Below are positions 35,246-43,088 of a DNA stretch of 61,565 bases, one piece after another; the stretch's first letter is position 1; each line of letters begins with the position of its first letter. The stretch is from CF-118 sp035689345 (lineage in GTDB: Bacteria; Chloroflexota; Dormibacteria; Dormibacterales; Dormibacteraceae). Below the pieces are notes generated by a model that was given only the letters and a program-made list of their open reading frames with translations, was not told the DNA's origin and did not search any database. The translations under genes were made by a program, and so were the position numbers. Where the stretch lies: assembly GCA_035689345.1 (NCBI GenBank), contig DASSLR010000070.1, positions 1 through 61,565 of the forward strand. Direction: 5' to 3'.

Positions 35246-35266
35246 GCCGCCGCTAAGCCTACCGGT

Positions 35267-37312
35267 TCAACCCGTTGATGACGCCATCGTCACTCCTTCG
35301 CGAGCGCGCCTCATCGCATCCTCCTGCCAGGGCGGGGCATGCACCTCGATCGCGACCCGGTCGGCGCCCGCGGCAAGCAGAAACTCTCCTCGTCGGGCGT
35401 TTTCCAGAAGCGAACGCTGATGGTGGCTGAGGTGGAACGTTCGTTGTAGCTTGGCCGCCTCGCCTGGCCTCTGAGCCCCGAAGAAGACCACCGCCGGATT
35501 GGTCGCCACCACCGATCCCGCGTCGGAGCTGAGGAGGTCGCCTGGGTTCTGCGTCGCGAAGACGAGAGAGCCGCTGTACTTGCGGATGCGCCGTGCGAGG
35601 CTGACGACGAACCGCCGAATGGTCGCGTCCTCGAACAACAGCCCGAGCTCGTCGACGATGAGCATGCGGCGCCGGTCCTTCTTTTTGATCCTCGTCCACA
35701 GCGCCGCAGCCAGCAGGAAGTGCACCGGCGCGACCATCTCGTCGCGGAGCTCGCGCATGCCGAACACGACCAGGGGCGCCTCCAGGTCGATGTTGGTGGG
35801 AGCGCTGAACATCTGGCCGAGACTTCCGTGCACCCACCTGCCGAGCACCGCCGCGACGCGAGTCGTGTCAGGCAGGCGCGCGGCGACGTCGGCCAGAACC
35901 GGCTGCGCCTCGTCGCGATAGGCGGAGCGAACGGCGCGCTCGACAAGCGCCCGCTCCGGCTCATCGAGGCCTCCGCACACCGTGGCGCACAGGTCGACCG
36001 CGTCCGCGGATGCGGGACCGATCCACCCTTCGTCGCGGCGGTCGGATGGGCGAAGGTCGAGGACGTTGAGGGCGTGGCCCGAGCCGAGCGCCAACCGGAT
36101 GTCGACTCCGCCGAGGCTCTCCGCGAGCGGGCCGTACTCGTGCTCTGGATCGATGACATACACCTGCGTGCCCAGGCCCAGCGCGCCGACGGCGAGCGTC
36201 GAGAGCAGATACGTCTTGCCCGCGCCGGAGTGCCCGAACACCGCGACGTTGGCGTTGGCGTAGCGGTGATGGTCGTAGGGGTCGATCATCACGGCGCATC
36301 CAGTGGCACGATTCCGGCCAACCACGAGCCCGCCTGCCTGCGCGACGTCCACGTCCAGCCATGGCAGCAGCGTGGCGAGCGCGCTGGTGTCGAGGACGCG
36401 CCTCCGCTGCAACCTGTCGGGCCCGCCTGGAAGAGTGGCGATGTGAGCGTCGGCCATACGGAACGTGCATGGCTGCAGCTGACACATGGCCCCGCGCGCG
36501 GCGGATTCGATGCGCGTGCTGCCGGCGTCGAGCAGCTCCCGCGTGGCTGCCGACAGAGTCAGGTAGACGGCGACGTGGAAGGCCTTCTCCTGGCTCGCCG
36601 CCAGCCTGCGCTGCAGGTCCTCGGCGGCCGGCAGGCCCACTGCAAGACCCGCGTCGGTTGATCCAGCCATGTCCTTCTGCATGCGCGTGGCGCGCATCGA
36701 CACGAGCTGGCGCTGCAGGTAGTCGACGATCCACGCGGTCGGCAGGGGTGTCGCGTGCCAGGCGAGGCGGACACGCAAGCCCGCGGGCATGAGGCGAAAC
36801 AGCCAGCCGGCCTCGAGCTCGGTGCCTGGCAGCCGTTCCACGGACCACGTCCGGCTGCAGCCGTCGGCGTGCAAGAGATGGTCGCGCCGTTCGACGCCGA
36901 AGAGACCCTGCGCGCCTGCCGGCATACGCCGCGACTGCACCCCCATCTCGCGCAGCGCGGCTTCCACTCGTGGTGCATGGAGCGACTGAGTCGCCAGGAC
37001 AACCGATCGTCGGCTCGTCGTATCGAGGTCGTTGACGCGGTCCGCGAAGCACAAGTCGGCGGCGCGCATGTCGTCGAAGTCAAGGGGCGCGGGGTCGCGC
37101 TCGATGTCTTCCGGATTGGCGCCAGGATGTGACGCAATCACCACTTGCAGGGTGGAATCGAGTCCGTCGAGCAGCCGGCGAAAACCATTGAGCCACCGCA
37201 GCCGATCCGGCTCCGAGGCACCGGCGAATCCGATGTCGCCGGCGGCGATGGTCGCCGCATCGTCAGGGCGTGACCACAGCATGGCCGGCGCCCGTCTGCG
37301 CAGCGAGATCAC
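35267..37312 (-). CDS. VirB4-like (TraG/HerA superfamily) ATPase
   Basis: 681 residues. The N-terminal half matches the VirB4/CagE_TrbE_VirB region only loosely. The C-terminal half is a HerA/FtsK-type ATPase: Walker A GHSGAGKTYLL near residue 357, VIDPEHEYGPLAESLGG after it, Walker B RMLIVDELGLLFED near 550, and SGSLVFATQNPGDLLSS with the sensor glutamine. VirB4 proteins power type IV secretion or conjugation. No other VirB, VirD4 or relaxase gene is visible. GTG 37312 overlaps the upstream stop (GTGA); the frame upstream of it is antisense or shadow. Confidence 0.85.
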   Translation of the reverse strand: MISLRRRAPAMLWSRPDDAATIAAGDIGFAGASEPDRLRWLNGFRRLLDGLDSTLQVVIASHPGANPEDIERDPAPLDFDDMRAADLCFADRVNDLDTTSRRSVVLATQSLHAPRVEAALREMGVQSRRMPAGAQGLFGVERRDHLLHADGCSRTWSVERLPGTELEAGWLFRLMPAGLRVRLAWHATPLPTAWIVDYLQRQLVSMRATRMQKDMAGSTDAGLAVGLPAAEDLQRRLAASQEKAFHVAVYLTLSAATRELLDAGSTRIESAARGAMCQLQPCTFRMADAHIATLPGGPDRLQRRRVLDTSALATLLPWLDVDVAQAGGLVVGRNRATGCAVMIDPYDHHRYANANVAVFGHSGAGKTYLLSTLAVGALGLGTQVYVIDPEHEYGPLAESLGGVDIRLALGSGHALNVLDLRPSDRRDEGWIGPASADAVDLCATVCGGLDEPERALVERAVRSAYRDEAQPVLADVAARLPDTTRVAAVLGRWVHGSLGQMFSAPTNIDLEAPLVVFGMRELRDEMVAPVHFLLAAALWTRIKKKDRRRMLIVDELGLLFEDATIRRFVVSLARRIRKYSGSLVFATQNPGDLLSSDAGSVVATNPAVVFFGAQRPGEAAKLQRTFHLSHHQRSLLENARRGEFLLAAGADRVAIEVHAPPWQEDAMRRAREGVTMASSTG

Positions 37313-37596
37313 GCGCGCCTGCCCCAGTGGATTCGCTGCGTCGCACCCACAAAGCGGACGAGATCGACGAGCCACGCGTCGGCGGCGCGCCCTCGCCAGC
37401 GACCCCACGCCGCGACGCCTCCACCCGCCACGACGACCGCGGCCAGGGGACCGCGGACGAATCCGGGCATCCAGTGCGCCGACCAGAGCGCAAACCCCGC
37501 GAGCAATGCAAGCACGACGTACATAAGCCGGGCCGGAGTCAGCCCGTAAAGCAGGCGATCCTCGAGGTCGACGTCGAGCGGCACGCGCGCGCGCAT
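37309..37596 (-). CDS. PrgI-family membrane protein
   Basis: 95 residues. VPLDVDLEDRLLYGLTPARLMYVV is the PrgI-type N-terminus leading into helix 1, a second helix (PLAAVVVAGGGVAAWG) follows, and a basic tail ends the protein. PrgI proteins are VirB3-like inner-membrane subunits encoded right before a VirB4 ATPase, as here. ATG 37596 is supported by TAGCGT ending 7 bases upstream; the frame continues to GTG 37617. Confidence 0.8.
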   Translation of the reverse strand: MRARVPLDVDLEDRLLYGLTPARLMYVVLALLAGFALWSAHWMPGFVRGPLAAVVVAGGGVAAWGRWRGRAADAWLVDLVRFVGATQRIHWGRRA

Positions 37597-37603
37597 GCAA
37601 GGC

Positions 37604-37609
37604 ACGCTA
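37604..37609 (-). promoter_or_regulatory. Leaderless-type -10 element (TAGCGT)
   Basis: On the minus strand TAGCGT ends 7 bases before ATG 37596 of the PrgI-like gene and decides that start over GTG 37617. Confidence 0.4.
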
Positions 37610-37684
37610 GAGGCCACCCGAGACGGAGGGAATCCAGCCTGTTAAGGCCGGTGTTCCTTAGAATCCAGTTGCGACCTTCGGCAC

Positions 37685-37760
<76 letters not shown>

Positions 37761-37835
37761 TCACGTTAATCGGCCCCAGATCCACCGAAAGACCGGGTGG
37801 CAGGGGACCCGGAATCCCCCACATCCGGGGGAGTG

Positions 37836-39017
37836 CTACGGGCTTCGCCAGAATGCCCAGTTGCCTTTCTGAAGCGTGTAGAACGAAAACCCTGGATTGA
37901 CGACATCGCCATTTGCGTCGAACGAGTAGGTGCCGGTGATGCCTTTGAAGCTCGTCGTTTCAGCGACGGCCTCTCGCACCTGCTCGCGCGTCGGAATCTT
38001 GCCTCCATTCGCGCGGATTGCGCGCCGAACTGCATCGATCAGGATGTTGGCGCAATCGTAGGCTGCAGCCGTGTAGCCGTCCAAGACCTTCAGTGCTGGC
38101 GGAATCGTGCGAGACCGGCCCGTCGCCAGAGTCATTACGAAGTGGTCATCTGTCCTGCCAACCAGGCTCGCGTCGTCTATGCAGGCTCCAAGACGATCGC
38201 CGACGATGAGGTAGGCATCAACGGGAAAGATTCCATTCATATCCCGACGAAGGGCGCATGAAGGGGGGTCTGCAGCTGACATGTAGATCGCCTGAGCTCC
38301 GGCTGCATGAGCGTCGCGAAGCATCGGCGCGAAGTCAGGCGCGGCGGCGAGAGAGGTGAAGTCCTGACGGTAGACGACCTTGCCGCCCAACTGTACGACC
38401 TCGGTGGCGAAGGCCTGAGCCATGGGCTGCGCGAATGGCCCATCGATCGGATTCGTCAGAACGGCAAATTGAGTGATCCCCAGACTGTGGAAGGCAAAAT
38501 CGGCCGCGGCTCTTGCCGCCAACATGTCTCGTGCGGCCACCCGGAAGTAGTTTGTTGGTGCATCTTGCGCGCGAGGGCTCGCAAGACACGGCGCCGCTGC
38601 GCGGGTCAGGCAGTCCAGCGTGTTGGAAGGGCTCAGCACCGTGAGATTGACCGATGACGCCATGGGGATCAGGAGCTGGGCCTGGGAGCTCATCTGTGGT
38701 CCTATGACTCCGAGGATGGCTGACTCGTGGACAGCCCTTCTCGCGTTCTGAAGGGCGCGGTCGATGCTCACCCGGCCGCCAAGCGAGTCGTCGAGGGTGA
38801 CGTGAACGAGGCGGTACCCTTCAACGCTCGGGTGCTGGGCAAACGCCATATCGACGCCTCGTTCCAGGCCCGGGAATACGGGTGTCCCGTAGAAGAGTGG
38901 GAACTCGCTCGCGATTTCGATTTGTGGACCGGCCTCGGAAGATGGTCCTGAAAGGACGCTGCTGCAGCCGGTGACGAGGACCACCGAAGCGAGAGCCACG
39001 AGCGGAATTGATCTCAT
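37836..39017 (-). CDS. LivJ-type periplasmic binding lipoprotein
   Basis: 393 residues. Signal peptide ends VLVTGCSS, a lipobox. The fold is the type I periplasmic binding protein family of branched-chain amino acid/amide transporters: ESAILGVIGPQMSSQAQLLIPMASSVNLTVLSPSNT, then KVVYRQDFTSLAAAPDFAPMLRDAHAAGAQAIYMS, and the closing GTYSFDANGDVVNPGFSFYTLQKG. No permease or ATPase gene is adjacent. Instead it forms an operon with the LuxR-NHL regulator (its ATG overlaps that gene's TGA), which suggests a sensory rather than a transport role. Confidence 0.85.
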   Translation of the reverse strand: MRSIPLVALASVVLVTGCSSVLSGPSSEAGPQIEIASEFPLFYGTPVFPGLERGVDMAFAQHPSVEGYRLVHVTLDDSLGGRVSIDRALQNARRAVHESAILGVIGPQMSSQAQLLIPMASSVNLTVLSPSNTLDCLTRAAAPCLASPRAQDAPTNYFRVAARDMLAARAAADFAFHSLGITQFAVLTNPIDGPFAQPMAQAFATEVVQLGGKVVYRQDFTSLAAAPDFAPMLRDAHAAGAQAIYMSAADPPSCALRRDMNGIFPVDAYLIVGDRLGACIDDASLVGRTDDHFVMTLATGRSRTIPPALKVLDGYTAAAYDCANILIDAVRRAIRANGGKIPTREQVREAVAETTSFKGITGTYSFDANGDVVNPGFSFYTLQKGNWAFWRSP

Positions 39018-40336
39018 CAGGTGGACGCTCGTCGCGCGACGTGGATCAGGCGCAGCCAGGGATCGCCAAGCGCGACCACATACAGATCTCCGGTTGCCGA
39101 GACTGCCACGCCGGTGGGGGCATTCAGGTTGCCGTGGATGAGAGTTGCCATGACGCCCTTTTTGTCCACCGACCTCACCCGATCGTTGCCGGCATCGGCG
39201 ATATAGATCGTTCCGTCCGGGCCCACGGCAACCCCCCAGGGCAGGCTCAGCTTGGCCTGAGTCGCAGGACCGCCATCACCTGAGAAGCCGTAGTAGTCGC
39301 CAGTGCCGGCGATGGTGACGATCTCATTCGACCCGTGGATGACTTCCCGGATCCGGTTGTTGTCGGTATCGGCGATCAGCACGTCGCCGTCAGGCTCGAC
39401 GGCGAGCGCGCGCGGCCGATCCAGTTTCGCCTCTGTCGCCGCGCCGCCGTCGCCGCCAAACCCCTCCTGACCGTTGCCCGCGAACAACGTGAGGACCCCA
39501 TCTGGCGTCCGCTTCCAGACCCGGTTGCCCCGATCTGCGATGTACAGGGTTCCGTCCGGCGCAAACACCAGCCCGATCGCCAGCTGGATCGGGCTTGTGC
39601 CATCCGATGCAGTCCTGGCTCCGGCCACGTAGTGGACCGTACCGTCAGGGTCGATTCTGCCGACCATGGCGGGCCCAGGCGCTTGGCCAGTCAGGTTGCT
39701 CGTGAAGAAGAGGGTGCGGCCATTCGGTGCGAATGCGACGCTGGTCACGGCGCCGAGAGACGCTTTCAGTCTGTCGCTGCCATCAACGAACTCTTCAAGC
39801 GGATTGCCGCCCGCAAAAGTGCTGATCGAACCAGCCTTGGGGTCGACCTTCCTGATGCTCAGGTGGCCGTTGTCGGCGATATACACCGAGCCGTCGGCTC
39901 CTACCGCGACGGACCCCGGATTCCACAGCTTGTCGCCGGGATCGACCGACGTGAACGTGGTGATTGCGGGACCCGTCGGCGCCGCGGGGCTCAACCGCTC
40001 GTAGACGAAGGCGCTTGCCGCCAGGACAACCACCGCGACGGCCGCCACCGCCAGTGTTCGGTTCGGGCCCCAGCGCCGCGCGGCCGGAGCGGCGGCGATG
40101 CTGGCGAGTTCGGCGGCGGCTGAGGGCTGCGGCTGGGCAACGAACCAGGTCGCGACCTGTGCGCGGCTGCTGACCCCGAGCTTTTCGCGGATGTGCTCGA
40201 GGTGGCTGTCCACCGTGCGCTCGGATAGGAACATCCGCGCCGCGATGGCCCGGTTCGTCAGACCCTCAGCGACCAGGGCGGCGATCTCCTTCTCCCGCCG
40301 ACTCAGGGTGCCTTGGCGACCGTTTCCCGGTTCCAT
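39017..40336 (-). CDS. Membrane-anchored LuxR-type regulator with NHL beta-propeller
   Basis: 439 residues. An N-terminal LuxR HTH (LSRREKEIAALVAEGLTNRAIAARMFLSERTVDSHLEHIREKLGV, residues about 10-55) precedes a short linker and a single membrane helix (TLAVAAVAVVVLAASAFVYERL). The outside part, about 320 residues, has at least five NHL blades with patterns such as PRALAVEPDGDVLIADTDNNRIREV and PWGVAVGPDGTIYIADAGNDRVRSV. This is a one-component regulator topology: DNA-binding inside, propeller outside. Gene order and neighbours suggest it senses something handled by the adjacent binding lipoprotein. Confidence 0.87.
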   Translation of the reverse strand: MEPGNGRQGTLSRREKEIAALVAEGLTNRAIAARMFLSERTVDSHLEHIREKLGVSSRAQVATWFVAQPQPSAAAELASIAAAPAARRWGPNRTLAVAAVAVVVLAASAFVYERLSPAAPTGPAITTFTSVDPGDKLWNPGSVAVGADGSVYIADNGHLSIRKVDPKAGSISTFAGGNPLEEFVDGSDRLKASLGAVTSVAFAPNGRTLFFTSNLTGQAPGPAMVGRIDPDGTVHYVAGARTASDGTSPIQLAIGLVFAPDGTLYIADRGNRVWKRTPDGVLTLFAGNGQEGFGGDGGAATEAKLDRPRALAVEPDGDVLIADTDNNRIREVIHGSNEIVTIAGTGDYYGFSGDGGPATQAKLSLPWGVAVGPDGTIYIADAGNDRVRSVDKKGVMATLIHGNLNAPTGVAVSATGDLYVVALGDPWLRLIHVARRAST

Positions 40337-40447
40337 CTCCAGCGCCGCGGTGATCTTAACCCCGAAAAATCGGTACAGAGATAGGTACCTGAATCCGCGT
40401 TTTGCCCGCTGGGCGGCGCCCTCGCGGAATCCTAGTTTTCGAGCTGC

Positions 40448-40462
40448 AGCCGGTAACCGGCT
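40448..40462. promoter_or_regulatory. Perfect inverted repeat AGCCGG-TAA-CCGGCT
   Basis: 15-base palindrome with 6-base arms in the 151-bp gap between the divergent LuxR-NHL gene and the small repeat-protein gene. It ends 11 bases before the AGGAGGG ribosome site. Candidate operator, possibly for the LuxR-type regulator. Confidence 0.5.
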
Positions 40463-40487
40463 AGCTCACCAACAGGAGGGATCCACG

Positions 40488-40763
40488 GTGCAGGTCCAGC
40501 GAGCAATCAACCTTCCGAGTCAGTCGTTTTCCAGGATGGTCGCAATCGTCGCCACGGGGGTCGCAGCGTCACTCGCTCTCGCGCTGGTCGTGACCGCAGA
40601 GCGACCGACGAGCACATCGACATCAACCGTCGTGACCTTGCATGGGGTTGGTGGTGAGCAGGTCGCTCACAACCGCTCGGAGCAGGGATTCGGCAGTTCG
40701 GCTTCGGTGACTGGCGAGCAGATCGCTCACAACCGATCCGAGGAAGGTCTCGCCAACCCTTAG
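40488..40763 (+). CDS. Small exported protein with duplicated AHNRSE motif
   Basis: 91 residues. GTG 40488 has AGGAGGG seven bases upstream, a strong site. A hydrophobic helix (residues about 17-37) ends in TAERP and is a signal or anchor. The mature part is short, Ser/Thr-rich, and carries two copies of G-E-Q-(V/I)-A-H-N-R-S-E-(Q/E)-G at about residues 55 and 76. No known family. Small size, export signal and repeat, together with the divergent membrane-bound regulator, make it a candidate signal precursor or a ligand of the propeller; this is inference. Confidence 0.7.
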   Translation: MQVQRAINLPSQSFSRMVAIVATGVAASLALALVVTAERPTSTSTSTVVTLHGVGGEQVAHNRSEQGFGSSASVTGEQIAHNRSEEGLANP

Positions 40764-40777
40764 TGGCGCTTCTCGAA

Positions 40778-40811
40778 GGCGGTGGTCGAGCTGGAGTGCA
40801 TGGCCACCGCC
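40778..40811 (+). terminator. Hairpin after the repeat-protein gene
   Basis: GGCGGTGG (40778-40785) pairs with CCACCGCC (40804-40811) around an 18-base loop, 15 bases after the stop. No T-run follows clearly (CTGGCCTCTTCC). A possible terminator between convergent genes. Confidence 0.35.
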
Positions 40812-40824
40812 TGGCCTCTTCCTA

Positions 40825-40839
40825 AAGGTTCAGGGTTCG
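40825..40839 (+). repeat. 15-base copy of tRNA-Lys variable/T-arm sequence
   Basis: AAGGTTCAGGGTTCG is identical to tRNA-Lys positions 37727-37741, same orientation. The flanks do not continue the tRNA. Possible remnant of an attachment site. Confidence 0.45.
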
Positions 40840-40868
40840 CACCACTACTTGGTTGTTGCGGAACCGGA

Positions 40869-41369
40869 CTAGGTCAACGGAAGAGGCTTGATGCGACTGC
40901 CCGCCCACTTCGCGCCGCCGCCGGGCTTGAAGCTTGATTCGCCCTCTGGCCGAACCTCGAACCGAGCGTCAGCGGTCAGCCGATCCCCTGCCTGGTCCAG
41001 CGTCGGCGCTGCACGAACACGTAGGAGCGATGCAAAAGCGCCGGCGGTAAAAACCACGGCTTCAAATGTGAGGAGGTATTGGCTGCCGGAACGCGTCCAG
41101 GCCCCAAATCCATTTGCGAAGGAGTCAGCCGCAAGGACCGCCGAGACGCCAACGCCACCGTCTTGACCACAAAAAATCTGGGCCTGATGTTTGGTGCCGT
41201 CGTCGAGGGTGACGTCGACGTGCCATGCTCCCCCGAGCGCAGCCGGTGAGCTAGATGAGGTGTCAGCGGACCCAGCGCCACATCCCGAGAGAAGACCGAT
41301 CACAGCACCGGCTCCGATGGCGCCGGTGCCCAACAACATCTCTCGCCTGTTCGGTTGGACTTGGACCAT
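40869..41369 (-). CDS. Twin-arginine lipoprotein, unknown function
   Basis: 166 residues. NRREMLLGTGAIGAGAVIGLLSGCG has the twin-arginine motif, hydrophobic core and a lipobox cysteine, so the protein should be exported folded through Tat and lipidated. The rest is one beta-rich domain (WHVDVTLDDGTKHQAQIF, SQYLLTFEAVVF). Not recognised. ATG 41369 has TAGGAGG eight bases upstream. It lies between the two tRNA-Lys-like repeats. Confidence 0.75.
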   Translation of the reverse strand: MVQVQPNRREMLLGTGAIGAGAVIGLLSGCGAGSADTSSSSPAALGGAWHVDVTLDDGTKHQAQIFCGQDGGVGVSAVLAADSFANGFGAWTRSGSQYLLTFEAVVFTAGAFASLLRVRAAPTLDQAGDRLTADARFEVRPEGESSFKPGGGAKWAGSRIKPLPLT

Positions 41370-41449
41370 CGTTCGCGCCTCCTAGTCGCCCACCTCGGCG
41401 CTTTGAAGGTTCGACTGAATTCGGGTTGAACCAGAGGCGGGTCGGTCCA

Positions 41450-41461
41450 GCGCGAGCACCA
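41450..41461 (+). repeat. 12-base copy of tRNA-Lys 3' end with CCA
   Basis: GCGCGAGCACCA matches the acceptor end of tRNA-Lys (37749-37760) in the same orientation. GGTTCGACT (41408-41416) upstream also matches the T loop. A 12-base match could be chance. Confidence 0.35.
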
Positions 41462-41555
41462 CGTGCCCGCTGATCTAATTATCTCAATCGTTTTGGGCTT
41501 GCAACAAGCCCTGGGCACCATGCCAGACTGCGCGAAAGTCCCGCACTTCCACACC

Positions 41556-42181
41556 ATGGAGGACCGGCCTCGCCCCACAACGATCGCCGCCCCTTAGCCG
41601 ACTACTACTTCGTCCTCGGCGTCCCGCCCGACGCCACCGACGAAGAGTTGCACGCCGCCTGGCGGCGCCAGCTCAAGTACTGGCATCCCGACCGGGGCAA
41701 TCACCCGGACGCACTCGAGCACGCGAAGTTGATCAACCTCGCGCACGACGTCCTGACCGATCACGTCAAGCGCGAGACTTACGACCGGCAGCGCGCGGCC
41801 GCCGGATGGCGGCCGTCCACCTCACCTCCGACATACAGCCGCCCGGTCGTGTGGAAGACGGTCAGCCGCGAAGGCCCGCCGCCCTGGCCGAAAGGATTCG
41901 ACAGGCACGGGTTCGTCGCGCGCCTCGAGGACATGATGCACCGCGCCCGGCTCATGATCGAGAGGCGCAAGAACCTGGCGTCGGCGTCGAAGTGGGAGGC
42001 CCAGTCGCAAGCCCTGCTTCGCGACGAGCTCGGCGAGGATCATCCGTACACGAAGCGCTTCGAAGAGGCGCTGAGCCAGCCTCGGCCGGAAAGGCTGGTG
42101 GCCGCTTACGGAGTGCTGTGGGCAGCGTATGAGGATGCGCTGAAGGGCGACCTGAAGCCGGCGGCTAAGGCGAAATCCTGA
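41556..42181 (+). pseudogene. J-domain protein gene, apparent frameshift near the start
   Basis: The main frame encodes DYYFVLGVPPDATDEELHAAWRR then YWHPDRGNHPDA, a DnaJ J domain with HPD, followed by about 120 residues of helical sequence. In this frame no ATG, GTG or TTG exists between the stop at 41471 and TTG 41648, and TTG 41648 would remove half the J domain. ATG 41556 is one frame off and stops at TAG 41595. One extra C in the CCCC run at 41590-41593 would join the two. So either a frameshift mutation, a sequencing error or a non-standard start. The 3' end overlaps the convergent oxidoreductase gene by 17 bases. Confidence 0.7.
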
Positions 42182-43088
42182 CGATCACGTTGCCTTTCTT
42201 GTGTCCCGCGTCCACGTATCGGTGGGCCTCGGCGATCTCGTCCAGCGTGTAGCGCCGGTCGATCACGGGTCGCAAGACGCCGCGCTCGGCAAGGTCCTTG
42301 ATCGCCAGGAAATCCGCGGTCGTCGTCCTCGGAAATGCGTCGTCGACCGACATGGCCACGCCACCGGGCGCCAGGGCGGCCGCCGCGTTGGCCATCGCCT
42401 GGGCGCTCTTGCGCCTGCCGACCGCGTCGAAGATCACGTCGTATCGCCGGCCGTCTCGCGTGAAGTCATCCTTCGTGTAGTCGATGACCGACGCCGCCCC
42501 AAGCGAACGGACGAGCTCGAGGTTGGTGGTGCTGCAGACACCGGTCACCTCGGCGCCCAGGTGCCGCGCGAGCTGAACGGCGGCGGTGCCGATGGCGCCT
42601 GAGGCTCCGTAAATGAGGACCTGCCGGCCGGCGCCGACCTTGAGACGGCGCAGGAAGTAGGTCGCGAGCAGGGCGCCGTAGGGCAGGGCCGCGGCTTCCT
42701 CGTAATCGAGATTGGCCGGCTTCAGCGCGAGCTGCGTGCTCGCCGGCCAGCACACCTTCTCGGCGTACGCGCCGGCGCGGAATCCGTCCATTCCGAAAAC
42801 CGCGTCGCCTTCCTTGAAGAGCGCGACGTCGCGGCCGACCGCCTCGACTGAACCCGACACGATCATGCCGATTACCGACTTCCTCGGCGCCCTCCAGCCG
42901 AAAACCAGCCGCATGAAGAGTCGATAGCGGCCCCGCAGCTTCAGGCCCCTGACGATCGCGTCGCTCGCGGTCACCGCCGTTGCGACCTGCCGGATGCACA
43001 CGTCGTTGCGTCCTGGACGCGGGTCGCGCACCGTCCTCACCTGCAGCACGTCGGGCGCGCCGTAGGCGGTGCAGACCGCGGCCTTCAT
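42165..43088 (-). CDS. Zinc-independent alcohol dehydrogenase/quinone oxidoreductase
   Basis: 307-residue MDR-family NAD(P)H oxidoreductase. MKAAVCTAYGAPDVLQV at the start, GMIVSGSVEAVGRDVALFKEGDAVFG, LIYGASGAIGTAAVQLARHLGAEVTGV as NADP-binding fold, and DVIFDAVGRR are typical of quinone oxidoreductases. The zinc-ligand residues of true alcohol dehydrogenases are absent. ATG 43088 overlaps the MBL gene stop (ATGA); the frame beyond is a shadow. Paralog of the gene at 44525. Confidence 0.9.
   Translation of the reverse strand: MKAAVCTAYGAPDVLQVRTVRDPRPGRNDVCIRQVATAVTASDAIVRGLKLRGRYRLFMRLVFGWRAPRKSVIGMIVSGSVEAVGRDVALFKEGDAVFGMDGFRAGAYAEKVCWPASTQLALKPANLDYEEAAALPYGALLATYFLRRLKVGAGRQVLIYGASGAIGTAAVQLARHLGAEVTGVCSTTNLELVRSLGAASVIDYTKDDFTRDGRRYDVIFDAVGRRKSAQAMANAAAALAPGGVAMSVDDAFPRTTTADFLAIKDLAERGVLRPVIDRRYTLDEIAEAHRYVDAGHKKGNVIVRISP

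Noticed and set aside
37836..39017. Branched-chain amino acid transport operon
   Set aside because: Only the binding protein is present; no LivH, LivM, LivG or LivF gene is adjacent, and the LivF-like fragment at the window end is 22 kb away.
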